Shown one piece after another: positions 43,899 to 54,160 of a DNA stretch of 64,000 bases (within the stretch, counting starts at the first letter, position 1; every line of letters begins with the position of its first letter). A program made the position numbers and the translations under genes. The stretch lies in contig NZ_CP072348.1 of NCBI RefSeq assembly GCF_018127925.1, positions 255,501-319,500 on the forward strand, read 5' to 3'. The DNA comes from Prevotella melaninogenica (GTDB lineage Bacteria; Bacteroidota; Bacteroidia; Bacteroidales; Bacteroidaceae). The notes beneath the pieces are model-generated. The model was not told the origin of the DNA and did not search any database. It saw only the letters and a list, made by a program, of their open reading frames with translations.

Positions 43899-44036
43899 CT
43901 AGGTGCGCCTGTGTGTGTGTGTGTGTGTTAGCAAAATATCTGAGACTACCAAATATAAAGCTCTAAAAAAGGCAAAGAAATCAAAGTTTCTTTGCTGTGC
44001 TGGATTGGTCTGATATGTCATTGCTAATTGTTTCAC
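43899..44036 (-). CDS. Cassette D leader ORF with Thr-His repeat tail
   Basis: A 45-codon ORF from GTG (44036) or ATG (44021), beginning VKQLAMTYQTNPAQQ and keeping FFAFFRALYLVVSDILL. The AC tract has only nine units, so the Thr-His run is the shortest, and the end is RRT then TAG, in the same register as copy B. Function unknown. Confidence 0.4.
   Translation of the reverse strand: MKQLAMTYQTNPAQQRNFDFFAFFRALYLVVSDILLTHTHTHRRT
43910..43928. repeat. (AC)9 microsatellite, cassette D
   Basis: Nine AC units on the minus strand, the shortest of the four tracts (16, 12, 16, 9). Confidence 0.95.
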
Positions 44037-44041
44037 GGGTG

Positions 44042-44049
44042 CAAAGGTA
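44042..44049 (-). promoter_or_regulatory. Cassette D promoter -7 box
   Basis: CAAAGGTA on the plus strand reads TACCTTTG on the minus strand. The upstream region matches cassette C (ttgccaattctaaaaag, ctcggttattct). Confidence 0.75.
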
Positions 44050-44344
44050 AGACATCTTTTTAGAATTGGCAAGAAAATCTTAAAAAAACATATAAATTAG
44101 ACAGAATAACCGAGAAAAAGAAAAGGTAACAGAAAGATAAAAAGGAGGCAGAAAGAAGGAAAGAGTAACAAATGAACTCTTTCTCTTTACTTTTAACTGA
44201 AATCTATTATTAGAGGCTGAACAGATTTTATTTGGTTTGGTCAGAATGCATAATATGATAAGATTAATAAGATTATTGTGGGATAATAATCGATTTGAAC
44301 TAAAATTTTATAGCATAGCAATAATAGAGTGCTAAAAGTAAAAG

Positions 44345-44395
44345 TAGCCTCAATACATAAGAATGCTTGATGGCATTTCAAATGTATTGAGGCTA
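44345..44395. terminator. Terminator after the zinc-ribbon gene
   Basis: TAGCCTCAATACAT and ATGTATTGAGGCTA form a 14-bp perfect stem; the loop contains a second small hairpin (gaatgc/gcattt). Flanks are A- and T-rich. The remaining spacer (44050-44344) shows no gene. Confidence 0.8.
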
Positions 44396-44455
44396 TTTTC
44401 TATCTTTCAGAAGATGAAAGACTTTAATCCTCTATGGGATAAAAAGGGCTAATGA

Positions 44456-45277
44456 TTATTCTCCCTCCTCTTCCTTCTTCTTACGAGTTGCTCTACGCTT
44501 CTTAGGCTTCTCCTCTGTCTTGTCAACCTTTACACCAGCCAACTCTGGGTCGATAAGAATACGACCACAGTACTCACAAACGATAATCTTCTTGTGAATC
44601 TTCACATCCAACTGGCGCTGAGGTGGAATCTTGTTGAAGCAACCACCACAAGCATCACGCTGTACGTAAACAATACCCAAACCATTGCGAGCACCACGAC
44701 GAATACGCTTGAAGCTACGGAGCAATCCTGGCTCAATCTTAGTCTCAAGCTCTGCAGCCTTCTCTTTGAGCAAACCTTCCTCCTCACGTGTCTCCTGCAT
44801 AATCTCGTCGAGCTCGTTACGCTTCTCTTCTAAGGCGTGCTGACGATCCTCGAGCAATGCACGGTTGGCTTCCAAGTCCTTACGCTTCTCTTCAACCTTA
44901 ATCTGAGCCTCTTTAATCTTCTTGTTGCAAAGCTCAATCTCAAGTGTCTGGAACTCGATTTCCTTTGTCAATGTGTCGTACTCACGGTTGTTTGCAACAG
45001 AGTCCAACTGCTTGTTGTAACGCTCCAAACTTGCCTGAGCATCAACGATGTTACCCTTCTTCTGGGTAATAGCATTCTGATAATCCTTAATGTCCTGCTC
45101 TATCTTCTCAATACGAGTGTGCAGACCTTCCAACTCGTCTTCCAAGTCGCGTACCTCAAGTGGTAACTCACCACGCAATGCACGTTTCTCGTCGATTCCT
45201 GACAGGGTTGTCTGTAACAGGAAAAGGGCCTTCAATTTCTCCTCTACTGGTAACTCTTTTGGATCTTTCTTTGCCAT
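44456..45277 (-). CDS. Coiled-coil protein with C4 zinc ribbon
   Basis: A 273-residue cytosolic protein. Residues about 30-185 form a long, highly charged coiled coil; the end has two CxxC knuckles, CGGC at 210-213 and CEYC at 234-237, the zinc-ribbon arrangement of PF02591 proteins. A lysine-rich tail (KKRRATRKKKEEEGE) follows. The family is widespread and often next to Nif3, as here (168 bp apart, same strand). Its role is not settled; a nucleic-acid-binding function is suggested by the basic tail. Confidence 0.85.
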   Translation of the reverse strand: MAKKDPKELPVEEKLKALFLLQTTLSGIDEKRALRGELPLEVRDLEDELEGLHTRIEKIEQDIKDYQNAITQKKGNIVDAQASLERYNKQLDSVANNREYDTLTKEIEFQTLEIELCNKKIKEAQIKVEEKRKDLEANRALLEDRQHALEEKRNELDEIMQETREEEGLLKEKAAELETKIEPGLLRSFKRIRRGARNGLGIVYVQRDACGGCFNKIPPQRQLDVKIHKKIIVCEYCGRILIDPELAGVKVDKTEEKPKKRRATRKKKEEEGE

Positions 45278-45445
45278 AGTTCTTATGTTTGTTTAATTCA
45301 AAATTCAGAATTCAAAATTCATAATTATGATTACTGTTGTTTTAGGAGTTTAGGAGTGAGAGGAGTTAAGACAACACCACAGACTCCATTCGTCCAACTT
45401 CTTAACAATTAACTTGTTTACTTGTCCAACTTGTCAACTCGTCCA

Positions 45446-46261
45446 CTAAAAATACCCTATAGGATTCGTATTAATCTCAGACAAGTAGCACTTTACGCTT
45501 GGGCATTCTCGTTCGATAACGTCACGTAACACCTCAGTGGTGAACTGCTCACTCTGATAATGTCCGATGACACAAATCTGTATCTCTTGCTCATAACCAA
45601 AGAACTCATGATAACTCATCTCACCTGTCATAAAGGCATCTGCGCCTGCTGCAATAGCATCCTGCAAGAGGAATGCTCCCGAGCCTCCACAGAGAGCAAT
45701 GGTACGAATCTCACGACGTAGTAACTCATTGGTTTGAACACACTCTGCATCAAACTTCTTCTTCAATAACAGTATCAAATCGTCTGCTGCTAAAGGCTCC
45801 TCAAACTCGCCGATGACACCATCGCCGCCTGTTACGGATTTGCCGGTCTGTGGATTCACCACTTGCTTGTTTCGGCCAAAGAAACGTAGGTTCTTAAGTC
45901 CTAACTTCTCTGCTATCTTGTAGTTGACACCGCCCACAGCTGAGTCTAAGTTTGTGTGCATAGCAGCGATGACGATATCGTTCTTAATAGCCTTTATCAC
46001 TGTGCGCTGCACATAGTTGGCGTCTGTCACTTGTGCTAATTTACGGAAGATGAGTGGATGGTGCGCAACAATCAAGTTACACCCCCGAAGGATAGCTTCG
46101 TCTACCACTTTCTCTGTCACGTCAAGACACAATAAAGCCCCTGATACTTCCGCCTCTGTCAATCCAACTTGTAGGCCAGCATTATCATAGCTTTCCTGCA
46201 AGGGCAAAGGCGCGAATCGTTCAAGGGCATCAATTACTTCCTTTATTTTCACGCTACGCAT
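45446..46261 (-). CDS. Nif3-like dinuclear metal-centre protein
   Basis: A 271-residue protein of the Nif3/YbgI (DUF34) family: ring-shaped hexamers with a two-metal site. Metal ligands are visible as VAHHPLIF with His67-68, MHTNLD near 101-106, and the late GHYQSEQF. This is the short form without the inserted PII-like domain. The biochemical role is unresolved; some members are linked to GTP cyclohydrolase-type or NAD-repair activity. A TATCTTTG box (minus) at 46275-46282 lies 13 bp before the ATG. It is followed by the zinc-ribbon gene. Confidence 0.9.
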   Translation of the reverse strand: MRSVKIKEVIDALERFAPLPLQESYDNAGLQVGLTEAEVSGALLCLDVTEKVVDEAILRGCNLIVAHHPLIFRKLAQVTDANYVQRTVIKAIKNDIVIAAMHTNLDSAVGGVNYKIAEKLGLKNLRFFGRNKQVVNPQTGKSVTGGDGVIGEFEEPLAADDLILLLKKKFDAECVQTNELLRREIRTIALCGGSGAFLLQDAIAAGADAFMTGEMSYHEFFGYEQEIQICVIGHYQSEQFTTEVLRDVIERECPSVKCYLSEINTNPIGYF

Positions 46262-46347
46262 AAGTTTTAGGCTGCAAAGATAAGAAAATTATTCGATTTT
46301 CACAACCTTTGCAGCCTAATTTATTTTCTTTCTATTTCAAAGTAGAT

Positions 46348-47256
46348 TTACTCTTGGATGATCAGATAGCGCGACACATTCCAAAACTTCTCTGGGTCTG
46401 TAATGGTGAGTGTTGTCGTTCTGTCTTCATTCTGCGTGAGTGTATAACTACCTTTTGGGTTCTGGGATAAGAGCTTTGGACTCGATGAGTTAATTGTCAG
46501 TGTCTTCAGTTCTTTGCTGTTAGCCTCTGTAAACAGATCTTTTGTTACATTGTTATTATCCACTTTCTTAGAGAAAAGTGATGTCTTCAAAAGACCTTTC
46601 TCCTTCAGAGTTTCTTTGTTAGCAATGATATAGTAGACTTTGTCTGACTCCTTATCTTCTTTAATTCTTTGCTTCTCTTTAGTTTTCAGTTGAGCATATT
46701 CGCGCTCCAAAGCTGCCATGTTGAACCTGTAACGCATTGCATCAACGCTGTTAGCTTGGTTCATAACGATGTATTTAAGCTGGTCTACAGTGACATCCTT
46801 GCGACTTGCAACCTGCTCTAATTGGGTTACACGATCCCCTTTCTCCTTCAGCTGTGATGAAAGGAACTCTATTACCTTGTAAAGGTTTTCTACAGTGGGA
46901 TTAGACTCTGCTGGTGCATCCACTTTTTTTACCTTCTCGTTCAGCAGTTTATCAATCTGGTTTTGCTTCTCTCTAAGCAGTGAACCAAGTCCCCTAATCT
47001 GCTGAATAATCTTCGATTTCTTGTCCGTATGCTCAGTAGTCTTGCAGAGCATTGCCTCTTGAGAAGAGATGGCGTCAAGGTTAGCTGAAATCTCATCTAT
47101 TGATGCTGTCAGCTGACTTATAGCCTCTGCCTCTCTTGACGGAGGAGTTACATTGATACGTTCTCTGACAGGAGTCGGACGCTTCACATCCTCACAAGAT
47201 GTGAAAGCTACAACACCTACAAATGCTATCAGAGCTGTTAATTTATTACGTTTCAT
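46348..47256 (-). CDS. Hypothetical coiled-coil lipoprotein
   Basis: About 302 residues from the ATG at 47256 (MKRNKLTAL), chosen because it begins a proper lipoprotein signal (lipobox FTSC, Cys21) and has a CAAAGATA box (TATCTTTG, minus) at 47281-47288; the earlier in-frame ATG lies upstream of that box. After a Pro-rich linker (KRPTPVRERINVTPP) come long charged helices (about 40-200) with REKQNQIDKLLNEKVKK and a second helical block, then a small beta domain ending FWNVSRYLIIQE. No family recognised. It may be a periplasmic scaffold. Confidence 0.7.
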   Translation of the reverse strand: MKRNKLTALIAFVGVVAFTSCEDVKRPTPVRERINVTPPSREAEAISQLTASIDEISANLDAISSQEAMLCKTTEHTDKKSKIIQQIRGLGSLLREKQNQIDKLLNEKVKKVDAPAESNPTVENLYKVIEFLSSQLKEKGDRVTQLEQVASRKDVTVDQLKYIVMNQANSVDAMRYRFNMAALEREYAQLKTKEKQRIKEDKESDKVYYIIANKETLKEKGLLKTSLFSKKVDNNNVTKDLFTEANSKELKTLTINSSSPKLLSQNPKGSYTLTQNEDRTTTLTITDPEKFWNVSRYLIIQE

Positions 47257-47398
47257 CTGTATAATCATCGAATGACAGTGCAAAGATACTCTAATTATGC
47301 GAAGAAACGTCATATTAAATATTAAAAATACTAATAAAAGGAGAAACTTATGCTGCTCCTTCTTTTGTTATGCTATTTCTTTGATAAACAGTTGAATT

Positions 47399-48352
47399 TT
47401 ATCTTATAATAACCTTATGTGTTTTGCCATTCGTTTCCTTGATTATATTCACACCATGTTGTATATTTTCAAGACGTTTACCAGATAGGTCATAAATCGT
47501 TTTTGTGCCTTCCTTCTGCTGCTTATAAACGCTAATACCTGTTGGGTTGTCTTCTTCCCAAATAAACGTTGTTGTCACTCCTTCCTCTCCTGACTGTATG
47601 TCCTTTTCTACGACACCACTTGCATTCTGGTTATACGTAATTGTGAAATTATCATCACTTGTCCAGCCAAAATAGTCTTTATCTATCTCCGTATAGCGCA
47701 CAGCAGTCACTGGATGCTGGAATACTTTACCAAAGTATCCTGCTAAAAGTTGTCCGTATGGTGAGATACCTTCATAATTGGCAATTGAGGTAATTGGATT
47801 AACAATTAGAGATAGATATTTGTTGGTGATGCTTTTGTTGTATTCATAAGCTACCTGTCCTACTTTTTTATTATCTCGGAAATGCTCTACAAGTGTTATA
47901 TCTCCGTCGATCCATGTCAATTTATACTCTGTGCCTGTACGTTCATTGTTTGTTATTACAATCTTTGTCAGTTCCCCAGCTGTATTATATGTGTAGTTAT
48001 AGTCTGCCCAATATTCAGGCTCTCCTTCATACGGAATTAAGTTTATTTTTTCTGAAACAACTCTATTATTCTGGAGAACAGTTGTTCGGATATCTTTATT
48101 TTTGATATTTTCATTCTCATAGAATGTTTGAACGACCTTGTCATTACTATACGTATACTTGCTACTACGTTTTAAGTGGTCATCAGCAATATATTCAACA
48201 GACTCTATAAGTCTTCCTTTTTCATCATACTTTAATTCAAAGTAAGAATTGTCATCGGTCATCTTCAACAATTTCTTATCGTTCTGTGCACTTATGGTCT
48301 GACCAAACACAATGATGGTAATAAGTAATAAGTAGATTCTCTTCATATACAA
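47399..48352 (-). CDS. Exported protein with short C-terminal sorting-like motif
   Basis: A 317-residue secreted protein. The signal peptide ends near residue 22 (TISAQ). The body has repeated short beta motifs of YD-repeat/DUF4595 style (YFELKYDEKGRLIESVEY, ADYNYTYNTAGELTKIV). The end TIYDLSGKRLENIQHGVNII...KVIIR is the kind of short C-terminal domain seen in Prevotella secreted proteins and may be a type IX secretion-like signal. No enzyme motif is visible. The start could be the second ATG (48346). Confidence 0.65.
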   Translation of the reverse strand: MYMKRIYLLLITIIVFGQTISAQNDKKLLKMTDDNSYFELKYDEKGRLIESVEYIADDHLKRSSKYTYSNDKVVQTFYENENIKNKDIRTTVLQNNRVVSEKINLIPYEGEPEYWADYNYTYNTAGELTKIVITNNERTGTEYKLTWIDGDITLVEHFRDNKKVGQVAYEYNKSITNKYLSLIVNPITSIANYEGISPYGQLLAGYFGKVFQHPVTAVRYTEIDKDYFGWTSDDNFTITYNQNASGVVEKDIQSGEEGVTTTFIWEEDNPTGISVYKQQKEGTKTIYDLSGKRLENIQHGVNIIKETNGKTHKVIIR

Positions 48353-48610
48353 TATATTTAAAATTTATAAATAGTCATTCTTTTATCAACTGCAAAATTA
48401 ATGAAAAAACGTTAAATAAGAATCTATTACCTATTAAATTAAAACCAATAGAGATTTAATGTTTCTTGTAGTATCCAATGATCCTAACTTATCTGATAGT
48501 TATGCTCCTTGAAGTAGGGGGCAAAACAAGTATTGCAAAGCTTCTTTTGCTTTCCTAATTCTGTTGAAGAATTACCGAATTTACCTATGTCTGCGATTTT
48601 TTATCGTGAG

Positions 48611-48687
48611 AGGAAATATTTTTCTTCATGAAAAGAAATATTTTCTTTCATGAACATAAATATTTCTTTTCATGAAAATAATTTGGT
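48611..48687. repeat. Iterated TTCATGAAAAGAAATATT palindromic repeats
   Basis: Within the 450-bp spacer the words aatattt, ctt(t)catgaa and aagaaat are repeated three times in alternating orientation, so several hairpins can form. The rest of the spacer (48353-48803) shows no gene. Confidence 0.6.
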
Positions 48688-48803
48688 GTTGTTTGTCTTT
48701 TGATTTATCACAATTGCTTTATAGGCTTCGTGTCTATATACAATTCAGGCTTATTAGTCCAATAACTTAATCGAGTAATGAGGGCTAATAAGCTTGAAGG
48801 GGT

Positions 48804-51074
48804 TTATCCTAATGCAAGGATACGTTCTAAGTCTTTTTCTTCACCTACTACCCATAGGACGTCACCTGTCTGCAGACAGCGGGAAGGAGTGATGAGTGTG
48901 AGGTTCTTCTGGCCTTCATCAACACCCACAACCATGCAGTTGTATTCATCACGAATACCGCTGTCTTTAAGCGTCTTACCAATGAAAGGACTTGTTTTAG
49001 AGATAGTGAAACTGCGGAGTTTCATTTCATGTTTCTCTATGTCCGTAATCGTTGGCTGTAGTTCAGCTTTCATTGCTTTTGAAAGTTTTGTAAGCTGTTC
49101 GTCATCACCAATGGCTTGCAGTTTGTCGCCAGGGAAGAGAATCGTACCACCATTCGGAATATTGATACGTTGAGAACCACGAAGAATACTACTGATATGT
49201 ACACCAAAGCGGTTACGTAGCTTTAGGCTATACAATGTCTTACCTGCCCATAGAGAATCATCAGGCAGTTCAAGATTGGCGATATGAATATCTCGGTCTA
49301 TCAGATGGTCGGCAAAGAGTGGTTTCTTCTTTCCTTGTATCTGTGCCTCTATATCACGACTTCGGAGGTTCTGGATAAAGAGACGTTCCAAAGTAATACT
49401 TCGTTTCTTGAGCCAACGAGATAGTAGTATCAATATCAATAAGCCCACCGCAACAGCAATCATCAATGCATTCTTAAAACGTGTGAGATAGTTACATACG
49501 TAGAAGATGAAACTAAGTGCAATGAGTACACGTGCAAGAATGGTTGCAGTGAGAGGTAGACGATTGATACGGCGGTCTGTCCAAAGTGCTTTAAACGCTT
49601 CTGAATGATTCTGTTTCATTACAATAGAACGTAGGAATGGTGCGATGAAGAGGATTGTAAGGAATCCACACACAGCATTTCCAATCCAGTGACTGCCTGT
49701 CCATTTTATGGATAAGTTTCTACAGATAGGTAGGGCAGCAGAGAACATGATAGCGATGACAGCTGCAGAGAGAATACCATAAATAAGGGTGTTGAATATC
49801 ATCTTCTTCATTAGAACCTTCCATAGATTATTAGTCGACGCACTCTCTCCTGCACTATTTGTTTGGATATGGGTAAGACGACGTACCCATTTTTTTGGAA
49901 GATGCTTAACGAGGACGTTATAGCATGGTTCTGCCGCACGAATCATATACGGAGTGAGGAAGGTTGTGATAACTGATACGGCTACGACAACCGGATAAAG
50001 GAATTCGCTGATAACACCTAAGGACTTTCCTAATGTTGCAATAATAAAGGCAAACTCGCCAACTTGTGCCATTGAGAATCCACAGCGCATAGCATTCTTG
50101 AGGGTCTGTCCACCGAGAAGATAGCCTAAGGTTCCAAACAGCGCCTGTCCGACGAGGATTGTTATGACAAGTAAGAGAATTGGTATAGCATATTCTACAA
50201 TAATTTGAGGCTTTACCAACATACCAACAGAGACGAAGAAAATCGCTCCAAAGAGATTCTTTACAGGATCTACAAGTCGGATGATTTTATCAGCCTCAAC
50301 CGTCTCTGCTAAGATACTTCCCATGACGAAAGCACCAAAGGCTGCACTGAAACCTACCTGTGTTGATATAACAGCCATAAGACAACAGAAGCCTAATGAC
50401 ACAATAAGCAAGGTCTCGCTGTTAAGGATTTTGCGGACAGAACGAAGGAAGAGTGGAATGGCAAAAAGTCCAACAACAAACCATAAAACGAGGAAGAAAC
50501 CAATCTTCATGATGCTTCCAAGAAGTTGTACGCCGTCAGGGCTGTTACCACTGGCAACAGTACTGAGCATCACCATCATCACAATGGCAAGGATATCCTC
50601 TAAGATAAGCACACTCATCACGGTAGAGGCGAAGCCTTGCTGTGTGAGTCCCATATCTGAGAAGGCTTTGTATATAATGGTTGTGGAACTCATTGCGACC
50701 ATACCTCCGAGGAAGATACAGTCCATCTCTTTCCATCCGAAGCTGTGTCCTACAATGACACCTAAGACCATCATACTGAAGATGATAGTACAGGCTGCGA
50801 TGATGGGGGAGGCTCCCATCTTGAGAATCTTCTTAATAGAGAAGTCTAATCCCAATGAGAACAATAAGAAGATGACACCAATGTCTGCCCATGTTTGTAT
50901 ATCGTCTTTGTCGACAACGCTCATGGTATAAGACATGTGGGGTGATACAAGAAAACCTGCTACAATGTATCCTAATACCAATGGTTGCTTGAGTTTCTTG
51001 AATAGAAGTGTTACAAATCCTGCTACAACGAGAATAAGGGCAAGGTCTTGGACCAATTCGGGTAGTTCTGACAT
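48804..51074 (-). CDS. CPA2-family cation:proton antiporter with two TrkA-C domains
   Basis: A 756-residue membrane protein. Residues about 1-390 are the Na+/H+-exchanger core with 12-13 helices (DIGVIFLLFSLGLDFSIKK near 66-84, GFSAAFGAFVMGSILAET near 239-256, MAQVGEFAFIIATLGK). About 430-560 holds a further membrane block. The end has two RCK-C (TrkA-C) regulatory domains: SLKLRNRFGVHISSI with FPGDKLQAIG, and FIGKTLKDSGIRDEYN with LQTGDVLWVVG. This resembles KefB/YbaL-type K+/H+ exchangers but lacks the Rossmann TrkA-N domain. Ion choice is not certain. Confidence 0.85.
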   Translation of the reverse strand: MSELPELVQDLALILVVAGFVTLLFKKLKQPLVLGYIVAGFLVSPHMSYTMSVVDKDDIQTWADIGVIFLLFSLGLDFSIKKILKMGASPIIAACTIIFSMMVLGVIVGHSFGWKEMDCIFLGGMVAMSSTTIIYKAFSDMGLTQQGFASTVMSVLILEDILAIVMMVMLSTVASGNSPDGVQLLGSIMKIGFFLVLWFVVGLFAIPLFLRSVRKILNSETLLIVSLGFCCLMAVISTQVGFSAAFGAFVMGSILAETVEADKIIRLVDPVKNLFGAIFFVSVGMLVKPQIIVEYAIPILLLVITILVGQALFGTLGYLLGGQTLKNAMRCGFSMAQVGEFAFIIATLGKSLGVISEFLYPVVVAVSVITTFLTPYMIRAAEPCYNVLVKHLPKKWVRRLTHIQTNSAGESASTNNLWKVLMKKMIFNTLIYGILSAAVIAIMFSAALPICRNLSIKWTGSHWIGNAVCGFLTILFIAPFLRSIVMKQNHSEAFKALWTDRRINRLPLTATILARVLIALSFIFYVCNYLTRFKNALMIAVAVGLLILILLSRWLKKRSITLERLFIQNLRSRDIEAQIQGKKKPLFADHLIDRDIHIANLELPDDSLWAGKTLYSLKLRNRFGVHISSILRGSQRINIPNGGTILFPGDKLQAIGDDEQLTKLSKAMKAELQPTITDIEKHEMKLRSFTISKTSPFIGKTLKDSGIRDEYNCMVVGVDEGQKNLTLITPSRCLQTGDVLWVVGEEKDLERILALG

Positions 51075-51291
51075 AAATCTTTTATGGAGTTAGAGGAGTT
51101 AGTGGGGTAGTTGGATGTTAAACCAATACCTTATTATGAGTAATCTTGTATGTGTTGTTTGTGGGAGAGGTTAGCTATAATTGAAAATCTCATAGTTAAA
51201 AGAAAAGGAGTTAAACCAACATAAATATATAGTTCATAAAAGTGTTGGTTTAACTCCGGTACGATATCTTTAACTAATTGATTTTCTGTAG

Positions 51292-52515
51292 TTAATCATT
51301 AAACTCAGCCGTTAGGCGGCAGATGTTAATGATAACCTGCATCGCTTTCTCCATTACCTGAACTGAAACAAATTCGTATGGTCCATGGAAGTTTACGCCA
51401 CCTGCAAAGATGTTTGGACAGGGAAGACCCTTGAATGAAAGCTGTGCACCGTCCGTACCGCCACGGATAGGCTGTACCTTTGGAGCTACATTTGCCTGCT
51501 GCATAGCCTGCAGAACTAACTCAATAACATGCATGTTAGGATCAATCTTCTCCTTCATGTTATAGTACTGGTCGTTCATCTTCAGTTCAACAGTTCCTTC
51601 ACCATACTTCTCATTCATCTTCTTCACGCAGTTCTCCATGAAGCGCTTGCGGTCTTCGAAATGCTCACGGTCGTGGTCACGGATGATATAGCTGAGTTTA
51701 GCTTCTTCACAGCGACTCTCAATACCTATGAGGTGATAGAAACCTTGATAACCTTCAGTCTCTTCTGGAATCTCTGTCTCTGGAATCATGTTATTGAACT
51801 CACATGCTAAACGACTGGCGTTTACCATCTTCCCCTTAGCATAACCTGTATGAACGCTTACGCCATGGATAAATACCTTAGCACCAGCAGCATTGAAGTT
51901 CTCATATTCAAGCTCACCGAGGTCGCCACCATCAATGGTATAGCCCCATTCGCAACCAAACTTCTCTACATCAAAGTGATGTGCACCCATACCAATCTCT
52001 TCGTCTGGGTTGAAAGCTATACGGATGTCACCATGTTCAATCTCGTCATGGTCGCGGAGGAAGCACATAGCCTGTACAATCTCTGCAATACCTGCTTTAT
52101 CATCGGCACCCAATAGGGTTGTACCGTCTGTTACGATGAGATCTTCTCCCTTATGCTCTAAAAGCTCAGGGAACATGCGTGGAGAGCTGACCATGTTAGG
52201 GTTAAGTTGTATGTCACCACCGTCATAGTTCTCTACAACACGTGCTTTGATATTAGCGCCACTGGCATCAAGTGCTGTGTCGTAGTGGGAAATGAAACCG
52301 ATGGTTGGAATCTTCTTCTTTGTATTGGCTGGGAGAGTGGCATAGATATAGCCCATCTCGTCCATTTCTACATCTTTCAATCCTTCACGCTCAAGTTCCT
52401 CCTTGAGATATTTCGCAAAGATGAGTTGCTTCGGTGTACTTGGCACTGTCTCTGAATCTTCAGCCGACTGTGTGTCAAACTTGGTGTAGTTGATAAATCT
52501 TTCTACTATTTCCAT
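51292..52515 (-). CDS. pepT: Peptidase T (tripeptide aminopeptidase)
   Basis: A 407-residue M20B zinc peptidase that removes the N-terminal residue of tripeptides in the cytosol. Active-site landmarks: ISHYDT with His77 and Asp79, [11 protein letters not shown] near 138-148, [14 protein letters not shown] near 173-186 (Glu base and metal bridge), and YTIDGG near 198. The last zinc ligand is in the C-terminal FHGPYEF. Full family length. A TATCTTTG box (minus) lies at 52583-52590. It fits a peptide-fermenting metabolism together with the M20 dipeptidase at 23014. Confidence 0.95.
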   Translation of the reverse strand: MEIVERFINYTKFDTQSAEDSETVPSTPKQLIFAKYLKEELEREGLKDVEMDEMGYIYATLPANTKKKIPTIGFISHYDTALDASGANIKARVVENYDGGDIQLNPNMVSSPRMFPELLEHKGEDLIVTDGTTLLGADDKAGIAEIVQAMCFLRDHDEIEHGDIRIAFNPDEEIGMGAHHFDVEKFGCEWGYTIDGGDLGELEYENFNAAGAKVFIHGVSVHTGYAKGKMVNASRLACEFNNMIPETEIPEETEGYQGFYHLIGIESRCEEAKLSYIIRDHDREHFEDRKRFMENCVKKMNEKYGEGTVELKMNDQYYNMKEKIDPNMHVIELVLQAMQQANVAPKVQPIRGGTDGAQLSFKGLPCPNIFAGGVNFHGPYEFVSVQVMEKAMQVIINICRLTAEFND

Positions 52516-52582
52516 GATGTTACGGATATTTAGTTGTATATCTTTTTGCTGTGTCAGTGCTGCTAATTGCAGTCTGTCATCT

Positions 52583-52590
52583 GCAAAGAT
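52583..52590 (-). promoter_or_regulatory. -7 box of pepT
   Basis: CAAAGATA on the plus strand reads TATCTTTG on the minus strand, 68 bp before the ATG. Confidence 0.55.
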
Positions 52591-52706
52591 ACTATTTAAT
52601 TTTGAGAATGCCTAATGATAGAACATCTGCTGCTTCTTTTTAGGATTTCTTATTATGCTGAATAGGATATTACTATACATTCCATGAGTTTAGTTTTAAT
52701 TCCTTT

Positions 52707-52787
52707 TGCTGTCATTTTAACATTTGGTGTGAACTTGTTGTAAACTAATTAGTTATACCTTTATCACGACTGACAGAAGTGACAGCA
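52707..52787. repeat. 81-bp intergenic element with TGCTGTCA ends (copy 3)
   Basis: Starts TGCTGTCATTTTAACAT, ends TGACAGAAGTGACAGCA. It is exactly as long as the copy at 30308-30388. It lies between pepT and the DAACS symporter gene. Confidence 0.75.
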
Positions 52788-52838
52788 ACTCTTGTTTATA
52801 TAGTTTTATATCCTAAACCTCACACGCTATTGAATTTC

Positions 52839-54026
52839 TTAAGCAAGAACAGATGATTCTTTTTTCTTTCCAAAGAATTTATTGACTGCAAGGGCTATAG
52901 CTCCATCGCCTGTTACGTTGCAAGCTGTACCGAAACTGTCCATTGCTATGTACAAGGCAATCATTAATGCCTGTGCCTCTTCGTTAAAGCCTAATATACT
53001 TGACAAAGGTGCTAAGGCTGCCATAATTGCTCCACCAGGTACACCAGGAGCTGCTACCATAATAATAGCAAGCATGAGGATAAAGTAAATGAATAGTCCT
53101 GGGTCGTGTGGTAGGTCTGTTAACATGCAGATTGTCAAAGCACAAGCTGTGATCTTCATTGCACTACCACTGAGGTGAATTGTTGCACAAAGTGGTACGA
53201 CAAATCCTGCTACCTCTTCGCTGACGCCATTCTTCACTGTTTGCTTCAGTGTTACAGGAATTGTTGCTGCAGACGAACTTGTACCTAACGCAGTCAGGTA
53301 AGCTGGCAACATGTTCCACAGTAGTCTGAAAGGATTATGCTTAATGATAGCACCTGCAATGCAGAACTCATAGATAAGGATGAGAACATGAAGGACGAGG
53401 ATAACAATGATAATCTGTGAGAATACCAAGAGCACCTGTCGCGCCTGTCCGTTATGGGTCATGCTGAGGAAGACTCCAAAGATATAAAGGGGTAGGAGAG
53501 GGATAATAGCCTTCTCTATCACTTTCTCAATAATGGTCTTAAACTCATTAAAGAGGCTCTCCATAGTACGAAGGCCACCGTATGCAATACCCAATCCAGC
53601 TATGAATGAGAATACCAAACTACTCATCACATCAACCATGGCAGGAATATTGATAGTAAAGTAAGGGGTAAGTTCTGTTGCCTTGTCGATATGTGGCATT
53701 GCTCCTCCTGTGGAAGCAATCATAGAAGGGAATAACCATGTTCCTGTTCCGTAGGACAAGCCACCTGCTACGATGGTGTCTACATAGGCTATCGCTACTG
53801 TAGCAAGCAATAACTTACCCGCTTCTTTTCCAATTCCAGCAATAGCAGGCGTTACCAATCCAATGATAATCAGTGGTATCATAAAGCCAAGGAACTGACT
53901 GAAGATACTATTGAATGTCAGAAATGCCCTTACTGCTGGGTCTGGGAGATAATAGCCAAGGAATAGGCCAAGTAGTATGGCAATGATAACACGTGGTAGT
54001 AGTCCAATTTTGATTTTCTTTTGCAT
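52839..54026 (-). CDS. Dicarboxylate/amino acid:cation symporter (DAACS family)
   Basis: A 395-residue transporter of the glutamate/aspartate/serine-threonine type. Two re-entrant hairpins are marked by the serine-rich GTSSSAATIPVTL (near 248-260) and PGVPGGAIMAAL near 325-336; the substrate-binding helix has ALYIAMDSFGTACNVTGDGA. It takes up acidic or small neutral amino acids with Na+ or H+; which one is not clear. It stands alone. The tRNA-derived repeats lie upstream of its start. Confidence 0.9.
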   Translation of the reverse strand: MQKKIKIGLLPRVIIAILLGLFLGYYLPDPAVRAFLTFNSIFSQFLGFMIPLIIIGLVTPAIAGIGKEAGKLLLATVAIAYVDTIVAGGLSYGTGTWLFPSMIASTGGAMPHIDKATELTPYFTINIPAMVDVMSSLVFSFIAGLGIAYGGLRTMESLFNEFKTIIEKVIEKAIIPLLPLYIFGVFLSMTHNGQARQVLLVFSQIIIVILVLHVLILIYEFCIAGAIIKHNPFRLLWNMLPAYLTALGTSSSAATIPVTLKQTVKNGVSEEVAGFVVPLCATIHLSGSAMKITACALTICMLTDLPHDPGLFIYFILMLAIIMVAAPGVPGGAIMAALAPLSSILGFNEEAQALMIALYIAMDSFGTACNVTGDGAIALAVNKFFGKKKESSVLA

Positions 54027-54160
54027 ACTCTATTCTTTTAAGATGAATTATTCGATTTCTGAGCTAACGCGGTTGAACAAAAAAAGGATGAACAGTAAAC
54101 AACCATACATCCTTTGTTACAATCTATGACTCCATCGGGAGTTCTGTTTCTTCTTTTTTG

